Below, piece after piece: positions 13,139 to 25,817 of a stretch of DNA of 64,000 nt (the first letter of the stretch is position 1; every line of letters begins with the position of its first letter). The translations under genes and the position numbers were made by a program. The notes beneath the pieces were generated by a model. It had not been told where the DNA came from. It worked only from the letters and a program-made list of their open reading frames with translations, and did not search any database. Source of the DNA: Epiperipatus broadwayi (taxonomy: Eukaryota > Onychophora > Udeonychophora > Euonychophora > Peripatidae); NCBI GenBank assembly GCA_028023455.1, contig JAQFVV010012396.1:7294085-7358084 (forward strand), given 5' to 3'.

Positions 13139-13819
13139 GAATTTAGTTGATTTTATTTAATAATATATTCATTCCACCAACTTATTATGTAGCTGAGACA
13201 AGTTAAAACAGTTTTTTGTAATACTAAAAATGGTAAGGCTTCATGTTCTTTGGACTGTTTACAAAAAATTTTAAATATGATAGTAGTATGTTAATTTTAA
13301 AATTAATTAAAAAATTATTAAAATAACACATGATTGAAATATTATTGTTACTCAGAACAGCAAAAGTACTTCGAGGGAATTTATTAATTAGGTCATGAGT
13401 TAATGCTTACCAGAGATTCACTTTATTATAGAGAATCAAAAAATCCTAAATATATGGTTTTTGCACCCTGCATGGTTTAGTCCAGTGTTACAGTGTCAGA
13501 CTATGGAACATAAAGTCCTCAGACTGATTCCTCTTCCAGTGGTCAAACTTCTTATGAACTTCCAAGCAATAAGCCATTCAATTTATTTTTATGGTTGTTA
13601 TTAGCAGAAAAATGCAAGAAATATATCAAGATTAAAAGTATGATATGTAAATTATTTTGATTAAATTTGGCCAAAATCATTTCTTCACTTAATAAGATTT
13701 TTGAAAATATCAAAAACAGCAGACTATTTGCAAAAGTTTATTTATATTAAATAGCATCTACTTTATAATATGAGAGAAAGCTTTATTATTGCTATTGAAA
13801 AATCTGAAATAATTGAAAT
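13139..13819. other. AT-rich non-coding DNA
   Basis: Nothing recognised. Confidence 0.5.
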
Positions 13820-13928
13820 GCGTTGTTAGCCGAGAGGTATCGCAGCCGCCATGCAAGCAAGTAGTTGGTTGCAGACGGTTGTGGGTTCGCGTCCCGGCCG
13901 ATGCTATGACATATGAAAAAAAAAAAAA
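13820..13928 (+). mobile_element. Variant tRNA-derived SINE, copy 3 (enlarged head)
   Basis: The family 5' end (GCGTTG-TTAGCCGAGAGGT) and 3' end (GGTTCGCGTCCCGGCC, GATGCTATGACATATG, A run) are present. The tRNA-like head is about 86 nt instead of about 72. The extra bases lie between the anticodon arm and the T arm (around GTAGTTGGTTGCAGACGGTT). They could be an internal duplication, or a class II-like long variable arm from another tRNA. No clear target duplication was found. The minus-strand open frame at 13758-13958 is the antisense of this SINE. Confidence 0.75.
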
Positions 13929-15879
13929 CTGTGTCATTAAAAAAAAGAAAACTGTCATTAAACAGAACGATCTTTAGAACAATTTATAGATGAATATTGT
14001 TTTAAATATAAATTTCATGTTTTAACTTATAAATTTATATTATTTTAATGATTATGCTATTCTATCTAATCAATGGGTGATTTCTATAGGATGTGTTTGT
14101 AGTTTTGAATGAAACTATACTAACTTTAGTACATATATAACTTGCATGATTTATCAATGAATGATGGAAAATATTTTTTAGAAACTTTTAGTTTAGAATC
14201 AATTTAAATATCTGTGTAGCTATTTAAATACCAAGATAAATAATACCGATGTACTTGAGCATTTATATTTGATTTTCTCTTTAGTTGAATGTTTAAACAT
14301 TGCTTTGATATCACGAAAAAATACTGAAATGACTAATTGATAAATTGAAGATTCTTTGGATTTGGAAAAAGACATTTAGCATAGTAATACTATGACCATA
14401 TAATTTATAAATTCATCATATAATCTAAAATTTCTTACATTTTATTGATAGAACTTTTTTTTTCTTGATGAATATCTTTTCAATTTTTTATTTGGTTATG
14501 AGAAAAAGGAAGAAGAAAGTGATAAGGAGTGAAGAGAGGAGGTGTATGATAATTGTAAATTTTCAAGGTTGATTTTGATATCTCATTAATACTACCTACC
14601 TAATATTGGTTCACAAAATTATTTGATGCATATAATTTCAAACAATCTCTTCTTATTTATAATTGACAAATTGGTCCGGAATTTTTATTTGTCTTTAAAA
14701 TTTTTAAACTTCTTTCTTATTTGCTTTTTAAAAAGTGAGGGAGAGGGAAATATGGTCAATTGTAGATGTGTTGTTGGCTTTTCTATGAAAACAAGAATTG
14801 TCAGCTACATTCAATTCAAATTCTAATTCAAACAAACAATCCAAATAAAAATGAATTGGCTGGCTTTGAAATAACAACAACTGCAACAAATTAATATAAA
14901 AAGATTAAAATAAAATTTCTTATTTATTTGGATTCCCACCACCACTTGATAGTGTTTTTTTTTTTACTTCACACAAAAAAATGGAATCGGTGCTTTGTAT
15001 GGTCCAAGTAATTTGGCAGCATGGATGGACAATGCAAAATCACTCAAAACTCCTTTCTCCTTAGTTTTCTTTTTTCAATCATAATTGATTGGAGATCTAA
15101 ATGAAGAACATAAGGTGGTTTATTTTTACTTTCTTTTAAAAAAACTACAAAAAAGAAAAAAAAAACAATTTGAATTAACATATCTAATTGTGATGTTATC
15201 ATTTCTTTTTTAAATCAAAACATTTTTAACAATGTCAATGAAAAACACAAACTTTGTTTTTAAATTAATTTCTAAAAAGAAAAAAAAGGGGATTTCATGA
15301 AATGTGTGGCTGTGGGAAAATATTTTCTTTTTTAACTTATAGATTTCTGTTATATATTTTAACTTTTTACAAATCTAGAATTTTAAATACATAAAATACA
15401 TTAAATCTTAAATTTATCCATTAGTTATTCCAGAATTATTTTGTGTCATCGACACAGTGTTTTAAAAAAACAAGGAGAAAATTGTTTGTAGGTAGCTGAG
15501 TACATTGGTACTAGACAAACTTACTTATTGAGGTGTAACATAGACTCTACGTATTGCTGCAGTTTTAATATATTAAAAGATAGAACAAAATTAATTGTAT
15601 ATAAAAACTTATTCTTTTCCAGTTTATTTTATGGAAGAGAGATATGTTGGCATAAGATAAAGTCATGAGAAGAATTTCACTTAAAATGTTCTGTGATCTT
15701 ATGAAATTATTGTGACATGATCATAAGATCAATGCGCATGTTCTTCAGCTTGATATATATAATAACATCAAATCTGTTATTGTAAAAGAATCTCTTTGAA
15801 TTATTAATGTGAAGTACTGAATAATAACAGACTTTTTAAAAAAAAGTATTTTGTGGTAAAATTGAGAATGGTTTTAATG
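13929..15879. other. AT-rich non-coding DNA
   Basis: No gene seen. Contains A and T homopolymers and several short purine-rich tracts. Confidence 0.5.
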
Positions 15880-16290
15880 CTATAATTGAGGAAATAAGCA
15901 ATTGGAGAGCTATAATGTGGTGAATTTAAGAACTGCTTTAGTTATATAGGAACATTCCCTTTGTATTATAAAAGTTTATTTTAAAAATCTTACAGTGAAG
16001 TGAAATATTTAATATTTTTCTTGTAAAGCGATGGCTGAGAAAAGAAGTAATGGAGAACTACAGTTCGACCAAGGGCTGAAATTTTTCAGCAGAAATTAAA
16101 TGTCAGGTTGTCAATTAATAGACTAGTGATCATGGATATTTGTAATTATATTTTGGTTTTATGGACTACTTTCTATAATCATCACAAAACTCATCTTCAT
16201 TTTTTTTTCTGTTTTCCTTATCTTTTTTTTCTTTCTGGAGTTAGAATGATTGTACTCATTAATGGATAACTACTACCAATGATACAAATA
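15880..16290 (+). repeat. Dispersed repeat B, copy 1
   Basis: Weak but extended similarity to about 61190-61490 on the same strand. Shared features are an AATGGARARCTACARTTCG block followed, about 170 bp on, by a pyrimidine-rich tract and then GAGTTA-x-AATG-like sequence. No coding frame was recognised. It is probably an old interspersed element of unknown type. Confidence 0.4.
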
Positions 16291-16529
16291 TAAATGTAGA
16301 ACAGCTCTAAATAGCTTACCACAGAGCAAAAATATTTATAGCATTCTTCTAAAAAGGTACAATAAAAAAGTCATTATTTACCTGACTAACCACCTGTTTG
16401 CTGCTAAGTTTTTAATCTTTAATTTAACTTTTAGTTAAAGTTGTTAATTACTCATATTATAAATTTGAGGATTACACTAGATTGTATGACTAATAAATGG
16501 ATGCACTAACTCCTGTATCATTATACCCA

Positions 16530-16885
16530 CTATATACATATATAATACAAGACAGCAGTCTATACCTAAACATTACAAACAATATAAAGAATATCAATAA
16601 CCTAAATCTGATGTCAAGACAATTTTCTTTTTTTTAAATATAAAAAATGGATACCCACCTTTAGATTTGATATAATATGATTATTTAGATACTAAAGATT
16701 GCACCTTGACTACAAAGAGTGTGATTTTTATTTCAAAGAGGTTTAAATAAACCTCATTAAACAAGCAAATAGAACCTATTTTGAAAGCTGACTAACAAAT
16801 AGTCAATTTTAACTTTCAAACTCTAACTTTATCTATGGCTTAATATGATTATATAGATACTAAAGATTGCATCTTGATTAAGAAA
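16530..16885 (-). repeat. Dispersed repeat C, copy 1, with internal direct repeat
   Basis: The reverse complement of this stretch resembles about 22580-22870: shared blocks cover GGTGGGTAT/GGTT, AGGTTTATTTAAAC and the TGACATCAG/TGACAACAG region. Inside it, a block of about 40 bp (TATGATTATTTAGATACTAA and following bases) occurs at about 16675 and again at about 16845. Confidence 0.5.
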
Positions 16886-17928
16886 ATTTTACTATCACTT
16901 TATATAAAATGAATAAAAGCTATGTTAGTAAAATATGAATCAGTCTGCAACCTATTAAAAAAAAGTTAGTTGTTTAGGGAAGTCATATGACTTTCAAACA
17001 TCTAAGTGCTGATTACATTTACTGGATCCAGTCTATTGTACAGAGTGAACTTTACTCACTGTACATAACTGGGAATTATTCCAGAAAATCTTGTCTTTGA
17101 TTCTACATTAATTTTACTATTAAACCATTATTTTATATCAAAATAAGTTTGACTTTATTTGATAGATGTTTTTGTTTAGAAGTAAAATAAATTCTAAAAA
17201 AAATCATAGTTGATTTGTGCAAAATCCACTTCTCTAATACTTTGTAAATTATCTAGGACAAGTGACACATTATTAAAAGTTATAATATCATTGCATTATT
17301 GTTTAGATAAAATTTACTACACGTTCTGCTGCCATTGTGGTAGATAGGGTGTTTACAACAAATATTAACATCCTTTATCATAATTCATTTATCACATCTA
17401 GCATTATGAGACTTTTTTAATGTCAAAAATGTCATGTTTATTTTATCCTTAATAGACTTTGTAATCAATCTGGTCTGAGAATACAGACTAAAATGAATAC
17501 TAGCACTATGTTTCCAATGATGTAGGAAATTTGGATTCTTGTGGAAAATTGGATTACTATATGAAAATGTTATGTTATAGCATCATTAGTTTTTATAATA
17601 TGTATAAATATTATTTTTCTTTGTAAATAAAGAATAAATATTAATTAATATGAATCTAATGTGGAAGGTATAAGACTTTAAGCTGTGACTTGAATAATGA
17701 ATGGCTAGGTTGTCTTCAACATTGACAAATAATCTTTTGAAGTGTAGCAAGGTGATAAAATGTCTCAGTACTTTAATCAATTTCCAACTGAGAAAAAATT
17801 TTAAATAATATTTCAATTTGGTTAATTGGATGAAAATGTTATGCTTAACCTATGTCTTTGGTGCTTGAACGTCATTTTTATTATTGACAGTCACTTCATA
17901 ATTAATCTTTGTATTTATGCATATATAT
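16886..17928. other. AT-rich non-coding DNA
   Basis: Nothing recognised. Confidence 0.5.
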
Positions 17929-17939
17929 ATATACTCAAA

Positions 17940-20900
17940 TGGCTGCAGAAAGGAGTTTGCTATTAATTGAAAGGAGACCCTTTGATTCCTCTTGGAGGCC
18001 TTAAAGGAACCAAGCAGGGCGAATTCCTAATGTCCACTCCTTATGTTCTTGTCATTGCAGCTGTTATTACTATGTGATTATTCATATAGTATATGAACAT
18101 GAATGGGCTGCTCACCAACACACATTAGCAAGCGTGGTGTGTTTATTGGCTTTTTACCTCCGAGTTTAAGATCAAGTAACACCATAGTCTTTCTTCTCAG
18201 TTGCCTGATAAGGCAGAATGAATGTATGTGTAAATGATAAATATTTTTCCAATAGATATTTACAATTATGACAGACAAAAATAAAGCATGGCTCTTATTC
18301 CCAGGAGGATGTAAAGTCACCAACCAAGGCAGCGTTTGGTGGCTGAAGGCAGAGGGTGCTAAGAATCCCCTGATTGTGGACTCAGGCTGCCATTTGATGA
18401 TGACTTTTTATTTAGGCACTTACAATTGCAAATCACTTTAAAGTGAAGTAAGATTGCAAGAATTAGAAGAAGAACTGTCTTATATTAAATGGGACATTAT
18501 TGGACTTTGTGAAGTTAGAAGAAAAGGTGAAGAGACATTTGATTTAAAAAGTGGACATGTACTCTACCATAAAGGCACAAATATTGGAAATACAAGTGGA
18601 CTAGGATTCATTATAAATAAAAAGTGGAAGAACAACATTGTGGAGATTGATGGTGTACTCGAACAGAGTGGCAAGATTAGTTATACAACTTAATAGCAGA
18701 TTCCAAATGCAGATAATTCAAGTTTATGCCTCAACAAGTTCTCATAGTGATGAAGCAGTAGAAGATTTTTATATGGATGTACAAAAGGTTTTTGATCAGA
18801 GTAAACAACATTTTAAAATTGTTATGGAAGACTTTAATGTTAGAATTGGTAAACAAATGAAAGATGAAAGTGTTGTAGGTAATTTTGGTTATGGTAATAG
18901 AAATGAGAGGGCATAGACTTGTGGAGTTTGCAGAAAAAGAAAAACTTTATATTATGAATTCTTTTTTTGAGAAAAATGTTAAAAAGAAATGGACATGTAA
19001 GCATCCAGATGAAGGTACAGCAGAATTGGATTATATTTTGACTAACAGAAAATACATATTTCAAGATTGTAATGTTCTTAAGAAATTTAACACAGGAAGT
19101 GATCATCGATTAGTAAGATATAAGATATGTGTTAATGCAAAACTAGAGAGACAAAATAAGAAAACAATATTTACAGTTGATATTCCTAATCTTCAGAAAC
19201 ATTCTAATGAATTTAAATTAGAACTTACAAATTGGTTTCAAATATTAGTAGATTTTGAACATGATTCAGATTTGAATGAATTTAATATGAAAATAACTGA
19301 TACATTTTTAAAAAATTGCAACAAAGTTAGCTGGTAGAAAAAAACAGCAATTGACCAATAAAATTTTTACTGAGACTAGAGAATTTATGAAGAAAAGAAG
19401 GAATATGAAGATATACAAAAATGATGCATTAAAAAGTATTGAATATTTCAAATTTTGTAAAATAGTGCGGAAAAGAGTTGAAAATGATATAAGAAAGTAT
19501 AACTGTGAACTAGCAAGGAAAGCTATAGAAGAGAATAAAAGTCTCAAGAGTGTAAAACAACATTTAGGTATTGTATGAAATTTATATCTGCAATAAGAAA
19601 AAAAGATGGAATTATTACTAAGAAGAGAGATGACATCATGAAATGGGTAGAAGACTTTTATCAAGAATTATATAGTAATAAAGAACAAGTACCTTCTATA
19701 TCTATTACATCTTCCGAATTGCCCAGAATTTTAAATGAAGAAGTGAGACATGCAATTAAATGTATGAAGAAAGGAAAGGCTCCAGGTAATGATGGAATTA
19801 TAATTGATATATTAAAAGAAGCAGGTGAAGAAATAGATTTTTTTTAGCAATGTTATATACCAAATGTCTAAATAATAAAGGTGTACCAGATGATTGGAAG
19901 AATGTAGTATTAATATTAATATTTAAAAAATGTGATAGAGAAGATATTAGAAATTACAGACCTATCAGCCTTTTATCAGTTTTATACAAAAATTTTCCCA
20001 AGATAATTACAACTCGTCTACAGAGAACATTGGATTTCCACCAACCAAGAGAACAAGCTGGATTTAAAAGTGGTTTTAGTACAGCAGATCATATCCAGGT
20101 ATTGAGAGAAATTATAGAAATGACAATTGAATATGAGTTGCCATTATGCTTTGGATTTGTAGATTATGAAAAGCATTTGATTCTATAAACATTTCTTCAG
20201 TGATTAAAGCATTGGATCATCAAGGTATAGATCCAGGATATTGTCATATTTTAAAGAATATTTATAAAAATGCAACAGCAACAATTAGTTTATATAATGA
20301 TACTAGAAAAGTCAACATTGAGAAGGGTGTAAGACAGGCTGACTCCATATCTCCAAAACATTTTAAAGCAGTGCTGCAAGAAGTATTTTGTGAATTAAAA
20401 TTGGAAGATAAAGGAGTGAAAGTAAATAAAGATTATTTAAATCATTTAGATTTTGCAGATGATGTAGTTGTTTTTTTTGCAAATAATGTGTTAGAGTTGC
20501 AGAAAATGTTGCAGGAGTTATCAGGTGAAAGTAGAACTAAAGATAAATGTTAAAAAGACTAAAGTAATGTTTAATAGATTTTCTCAAAATATGAAAGTAA
20601 AGATTGATTATGATGAATTAGAAGAAACTAACAGCTACAAATACCTTGGTCAGATTAATAATACAGATAGAAACATAATGGATGAAATTAATCATAGAAT
20701 TAAACATGATTGGAGTGCTTTTGGTAGAAATAACTTGACACTAAAAGGAAATATGCCTATATGTTTGAAAAGGAAGGTTTTTAAGAAATGTGTTTTCTCA
20801 GTTTTTACTTATGGATCTGAAACTTGGACACTTAATAGAAGAGTTATACAGAGACTTCAGACCACTCAAAGAAGTGTGGAGAGATACATGTTGGGAGTAA

Positions 20901-21220
20901 CAAGAAGAGACTGAAAACACAATATATGGGTAAGAGAAGACCCAGGTGTTACTGACCTCATTGAAAAAATTAAAAGACAAGTGGAATTGGACTCGACATA
21001 CTGCTAGAAGAGATGATAATAGACAGACAATTGAAATCTTAAACTGGATTCCAAAAGATTATAAAAGACCCAGAAAGAGACCATGTATTAGATGGATGGA
21101 TGAAATAAGAAAGTGTGCAGGGGTGATGTGGAGAAGAGAAGCTAAGCATCGGAGAAGATGGATTGAACTTGGAGAGACCTTCATCCCGCATTGGATTGAT
21201 GATAGTTGATGATGATGATG
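17940..21220 (+). mobile_element. Full-length RTE-like LINE, decayed (copy A)
   Basis: A non-LTR retrotransposon of about 3.3 kb. The 5' end (GGCTGCAGAAAGGAG) is the same as in the copy at 48981-52295, so both appear full length. Order: about 330-bp 5' UTR, endonuclease plus reverse transcriptase frame (18268-21209), then almost no 3' UTR and a (GAT)n tail. An 11-bp target duplication, ATATACTCAAA, lies at 17929-17939 and 21221-21231. A single long EN-RT frame, very short 3' UTR and trinucleotide tail fit the RTE clade; the clade is an inference from these traits. Confidence 0.9.
18268..21209 (+). pseudogene. LINE endonuclease/reverse transcriptase, broken
   Basis: Would encode an apurinic-like endonuclease (N-terminal third) and a reverse transcriptase. 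Visible endonuclease motifs: TYNCKSL, GLCEVRRKGE, QVYAS, EDFNVRIG (the usual G before DFN is E), ELDYILTN and SDHRLV. Visible RT motifs: [38 protein letters not shown] (then a 1-bp deletion near 20173), GVRQADSISP (QG changed to QA), HLDFADD, YLGQI. The C-terminus has RRDDNR, RWMDEIRKC and GETF. Breaks include a stop after NCKSL near 18438 and frameshifts near 18690, 18915, 19336, 19580, 19846, 20173, 20540 and 20910. It cannot make an active protein. It is more decayed than the copy at 49005-51968. Confidence 0.92.
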
Positions 21221-21231
21221 ATATACTCAAA

Positions 21232-22575
21232 CATGAATTTTACCATAAGCTTTAAAAATACTGAAAATACGAATACTATTGATAATCACTCTACCTAGTC
21301 AATGTTTGCCTTCATGCATTTGTATATATGCATAAATATTAACATAAGCATTGACTAATAAAAAGTCTTTGTGTTTATGATATATACATATATGCATAAA
21401 TAAATAATAGGGGGGGGGTATTCATATTATATTTTTACTTTAAAAATATCTAACATATGTACGGTTTTAATAACTTAATATTAAAAAGTAATAGCTTTTG
21501 TTTTTTCATGTGGCACAGGAAAAAAAAAATACGACAAAACAAAAAGTTTAAATACAAAAAAAAAAACCCGCGATATAAATTACCGCGGAAAATGTTTACA
21601 TTTTTTTTTTAAGATCTTATTTCTCTTTTTTACCATAAAGTTTCAAATGTACAAACTTTTTTTTTTTTTAATGGATTATATTTTGAATATGTAACCACGA
21701 ACTAAATATATGAATAAAAAAAATAATAATAAAAACAAAAACAACAAATCTTTCAAGCAAAAATGATGTCATTTTTTAATATTAAAAAAAAAAATGTTTT
21801 GAATGTATACGTGAAAAACTCGTATTTAATTTCTCAATATTTATTTATAATAGTCACATACATTTTTACAGCAATTGCATATATATCTAAAAGTTAAATT
21901 ACATGATTAGGATATTGTTGTTTTTTGTTTCTAAATTGAGAATAGTTATAGTGATTTCGATATTTTTATTAAATAATTATTGTATACAACAATTAATAGT
22001 TTATGGAACACAATTGTAGAAGTTCTCTTATATATTGTTATTATTAGGTGCCATCAAAGCAAACGTCAATTTTTGACGATTACATAAATAGCATTTTTGT
22101 AGAATGACCTATCATCTGTTTATTTTTTATACTGATTGGTTTTTTATGCGATTCCATCACCACAATAATATTCATGATATATAAAATATTATTATCTTTA
22201 AGTATACGTATTTGTAGTGAATTTATCATTCCATTTATTCATTAATATTAATAATGCCAAAAACTTGATTTAATTGCTAATTTTTTTTTTTGATTTGGAA
22301 TATTTACAACCAAATTCTGTTTAAATTCAGACTTCTTTAAAAAAGTTTGTCCATTACTTAATCATCTTAAATTTAAAATTTCTACTATCCAATAACTTTA
22401 TATGGGTTCAGTACAACTAAGTGCATACTTACTTGAACATGGACTGGTAATAATTTATAACTCTAGTGGAAGGTGTCTGAGTGTTGACTAGTTTCTAATG
22501 GTTACTTATAAACCCATTTAATCTTGAGCATTATTATTTAAGTAATACTTTGGGTGCAATTTGAAAATTATAATT
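21232..22575. other. Non-coding DNA with a CpG-richer patch
   Basis: No gene seen. At 21470-21960 CpG is less depleted than elsewhere (for example CCCGCGATAT and TACCGCGG near 21567-21588, which form a short inverted pair). Confidence 0.45.
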
Positions 22576-22579
22576 GCAA

Positions 22580-22870
22580 TTTGTAATGTTTTAATTGACT
22601 ATTTATTAGTCTGCATTCAGAACAGGTTATATTTACTTGTTTAAGGAGGTTTATTTAAACTTCTTTGTATCAATAATTTCAATCTCTGTGGTCATGTTGC
22701 AATCTTTAATGTCTATATAAATATATGGGACCATAAATAAAGGTGGGTGGTTTTCCATCTTTATTGTTAAAAGGTTGCCTTGACAACAGTTTGAGATTGT
22801 TGATTGTTATCTATATTGGAATTATCTAAGTGTTGACTGTTTTCTAATGTTTTTGTATATATATATGTAT
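22580..22870 (+). repeat. Dispersed repeat C, copy 2
   Basis: Inverted relative to 16530-16885. The block around GGTTGCCTTGACAACAGTTT and TAAGTGTTGACTGTTTTC (22773-22846) also recurs in the foldback at 55883-56061, so this repeat family has at least four arm copies in the window. Confidence 0.55.
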
Positions 22871-22983
22871 TAAGTGTTGTGCCTAAAGATATGTAACAAG
22901 TTGTAAGCACGGATATATCTTTGATAATAAATTGCTATTGCTTACTTTCTCTTTAATTAAATTATTGCAGCATCTCAACTTAA

Positions 22984-23805
22984 AGATATTTATGAAAAAA
23001 CATTTGATTCTATAAATATTTCTTACAGTGATAAAAACATTAAATCATCAAAATATAGATCCAGATTTTGTCATATTCAGAAGAATATTTATTATAATGC
23101 AATATCAGTGATTAGATTATATGGCAACATTAAAAATGTTATAGTCTTTCTTTCTCTCAGAAGTGGACTATTCCAGATGCCTCCTTATCTGATCGGATTA
23201 AGCATCATTGGCGACAGGCCAGTAGGCTGATGTATAGATAAAAAACCAATGATTATTACAGGCCAATAAGCAACGATGCTTGCTGAATCCAAAGGTTTTC
23301 AATAAGGTCAGGGATCTGGCTATAAATAGTCAGCCTTTTGTGAGAATCAGGGCAGAACGTCTGTCTAACCTGAAAGACTGTTCGTGTTCTCCCAGGGAAG
23401 CTCTGCTAATCTGAACAGCAGCAAGTATTCCCATTGATAGCACTATACTATTTAGTCTACACAGCTAGGCAAGTCCCACAGAGACTGGATGCTGCTAAGA
23501 CTACTGTTGGCTTGAGGCAAGCTGTCTTGTACAGCTGGAAGAGAGAGCCATACACCCTACCCGTGAGGCAAGCTATCAGGTGTAGCTGGAAGTGGCAGGC
23601 AGAACCCAGAGTTTACATTAAGCTATAATATTCAACATTGTAAATATTTTCTTGTATATATACTGTATATTATATTATATATATTTATAGATATAATAAA
23701 TATATTAATTGTAATACTTGTCAGACCAAACATAACAAAAAAGATTAACATCAAGAAGATATACAGCAGGTGATTCATATATTCAGAACTTTTTACTATA
23801 TATTA
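22984..23805 (+). pseudogene. RTE-like LINE fragment (copy C) split by an LTR
   Basis: Nucleotide similarity to the reverse transcriptase region of copy A around 20165-20360. The left part (22984-23136) includes CATTTGATTCTATAAATATT and ATAGATCCAG. The right part (23738-23805) includes AACATCAAGAAG and CATATATTCAGAACTTTTTA. Left and right parts align to consecutive bases of copy A, so 23137-23737 is a later insertion. The fragment is old, with frame breaks, and lacks both LINE ends. Confidence 0.7.
23137..23737 (+). mobile_element. Probable solo LTR (601 bp)
   Basis: Starts TGTTATAG and ends CATAACA, giving TG...CA termini with a 6-bp terminal inversion (TGTTAT/ATAACA). AAAAA flanks both sides, a possible 5-bp target duplication that is weak because it is a homopolymer. 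The interior is richer in GC than the window. A TATA-box-like GGCTATAAATAG lies at 23319-23330, about 40% along, and an AATAAA-like AT-rich zone near 23690. It interrupts a LINE fragment cleanly. No internal retroviral genes adjoin it, as expected for a solo LTR made by recombination. Family (Gypsy, BEL or other) cannot be told. The open frame at 23434-23628 inside it is unremarkable. Confidence 0.6.
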
Positions 23806-25686
23806 CAATTGATAGTATAGTATTAGAACTGTGAACAATCTATTAATAGAGATCAGTAGAAAAAGTTATGTAGTGAAAATCTTGATGAAATAATATTATT
23901 ATGTTACGAGATCAATGCAAGCTGAAAATATGTCATGTCTAATGAAAATGTTATTGAATTGAGTTAAAGATTCAAAATTAAAAAAATTAAAAAAATAAAA
24001 AAATTGAAATGTTGTGGTAATTAAAAAAGAGATTTTTATGAATTATGGATTAGGATTTTAAAAATTAAAAAAGTGATATATTAAGTTTATAGGGGGAAAA
24101 TAGTTGTGCAATACAAGATCCATAATTAAAAATCATAAAATAAGAGTTTACATATAGAAGACTCAAGTTAATAAATAGGAATTTAATTGAATTATGTACT
24201 AATTTAGACTATTTAATATACCAAATGGCCGTGGAATAAAATAAATAGAATAATTACTGTTTTTAATGGAGAATTTATTCCAATGATTTTAATTTTTTTT
24301 ATAATCTTTTACATTTTGACTAATTGGCTTTTTTTTTTTTTTTCCAGAATTAAAATTAACTTTGTCTTCCCCTAACCAGATATAGTAACTGTAAGTTGTA
24401 CTATGATAAAGAAATAACAAATGATCCTCATTAGTGGTAGTTTGCCATTGCTTTTCACCCTCATAATAAAGTTTATTGTGCCAATTCAATTTTATGCATA
24501 CAAATATAATGGATTGTCAATTTTATCTTTGAAAAAATCAATTATATAGTTAAAATGCAAAAATACAAAACAAAAAGCAATATTTAAAAAAAATAGATGA
24601 TCTGTTAATATACTATTAGTAATATAATGTAGAATAGGTTTACCAACTGCAGTGTGAATTAAGATACTTTTCCTGAAGCTTATGTATTTAAATCTATTCA
24701 GTAATGATAGAATTGAGAGCAATGAGAAGTTGTGTGCCAAAAAAATATATGAGACATTTAAATTATGTGACAAAATTATGGAAGAAAATGTTTAAATTTG
24801 TTTGATTAAAAAAAACAACAAAAAAACAAATAAACAGCAAACTATATTGTAAATTGATTGGCAATCAACTATTTTTTGAGCACCAAATTGGCAGATAGAA
24901 CATGATTGCTCTATTTATTTGCCAAAATCAATTTTCCACAATTGTTCTAATTAGGTGACTAATTTGATTTCTTCCCATTTTTCTTAGTTGTAAATTGATC
25001 CAAAAAGCATTAGCTTTTGAGTCCATCTATGCATAACAAATAATAAAAGGTACATCATAATGTAATGTCAACTGAAAAGTAGGAAATATTTAAGGAAAAG
25101 AAGTAAACAATTAGGTTCTAATGACATGATTCAATGGTATAAAAGACATGTGATAAATATAAATACTAATGTTTGTAGAATTATCTATAGAAAATTTAAA
25201 AGTAAATTGAGATATTGAACTGATAATTGTGCAAAAGCAATAAGATCGAGTAATTGCCAAGAAAATTTAAATGTGATTCAATTTTGGGTGTAAAAGCAGA
25301 ATTATAAGGATTAATTTATACAAATATTTCTAAGTTATTATCAATAAAGAGAACACATTTATTAAAAATGAAAATACTATATGTGATGAAAATAAGCTCT
25401 TTATTGCTGTTAATAGAAAAATGAAATGAAGAAGATGAAGATTAAATAAATTATGCAATAATGGAAAATATAGTTTTGAAAGCTGTAACTGACTGAGAAG
25501 AGACTGACAAAGTGCAGGGAAATTAGATGATCCATGTAATGTAATTTATGATTGAGAAAATACATTTTTTTTTTTACAACAAATGTGTGTGTGTGTGTGT
25601 GTGTTTTTTAAAGCGATGTAGCAAGGTTTTAAGATTTTATAAGAATAGGTTTAATCTTTTATTAATTAAAGTCATGTTTTTCTAAC
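23806..25686. other. AT-rich non-coding DNA
   Basis: No gene seen. Open frames at 24289-24489 and 24492-24773 on the minus strand show low-complexity hydrophobic translation and no known domain. Confidence 0.5.
25584..25604. repeat. (TG)n microsatellite
   Basis: Ten perfect TG dinucleotides plus a base, followed by a T run. Confidence 0.9.
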
Positions 25687-25703
25687 AAAAGAATAGTTTG
25701 AAT

Positions 25704-25800
25704 TAGTCAAGCGTTGGTGGCCTAGTGGTTAGCATAGCTGCCTTCCAAGCAGCTGGTCCGGTTCGCTTTCCGGTCAACGCATTTGACATAGGAAAAAAAA
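25704..25800 (+). mobile_element. tRNA-Gly(UCC)-derived SINE, copy 4
   Basis: The best-preserved copy by target duplication: AAAAGAATAGTTTGAAT (17 bp, perfect) at 25687-25703 and 25801-25817. The head starts GCGTTGGTGGCCTAGTGGTT, the anticodon arm is GCTGC-CTTCCAA-GCAGC (TCC), and the 3' acceptor reads CAACGCA. A short tail, TTTGACATAGG, and an A run follow. A TCAA leader precedes the tRNA start. Two bases are missing near the variable region/T-stem start (GGTCCGGTTCG). Confidence 0.9.
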
Positions 25801-25817
25801 AAAAGAATAGTTTGAAT

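Noticed and set aside
13758-13958. 66-residue minus-strand open frame containing AGTRTHNRLQPTTCLHGG
   Set aside because: It is the antisense of the SINE at 13820-13928; such peptides are common artefacts of tRNA SINEs.
17940-18070. Possible HDV-like ribozyme at the LINE 5' end (GGCTGC with a downstream GCAGCT)
   Set aside because: The required nested P2, P3 and P4 pairings could not be drawn in the right order.
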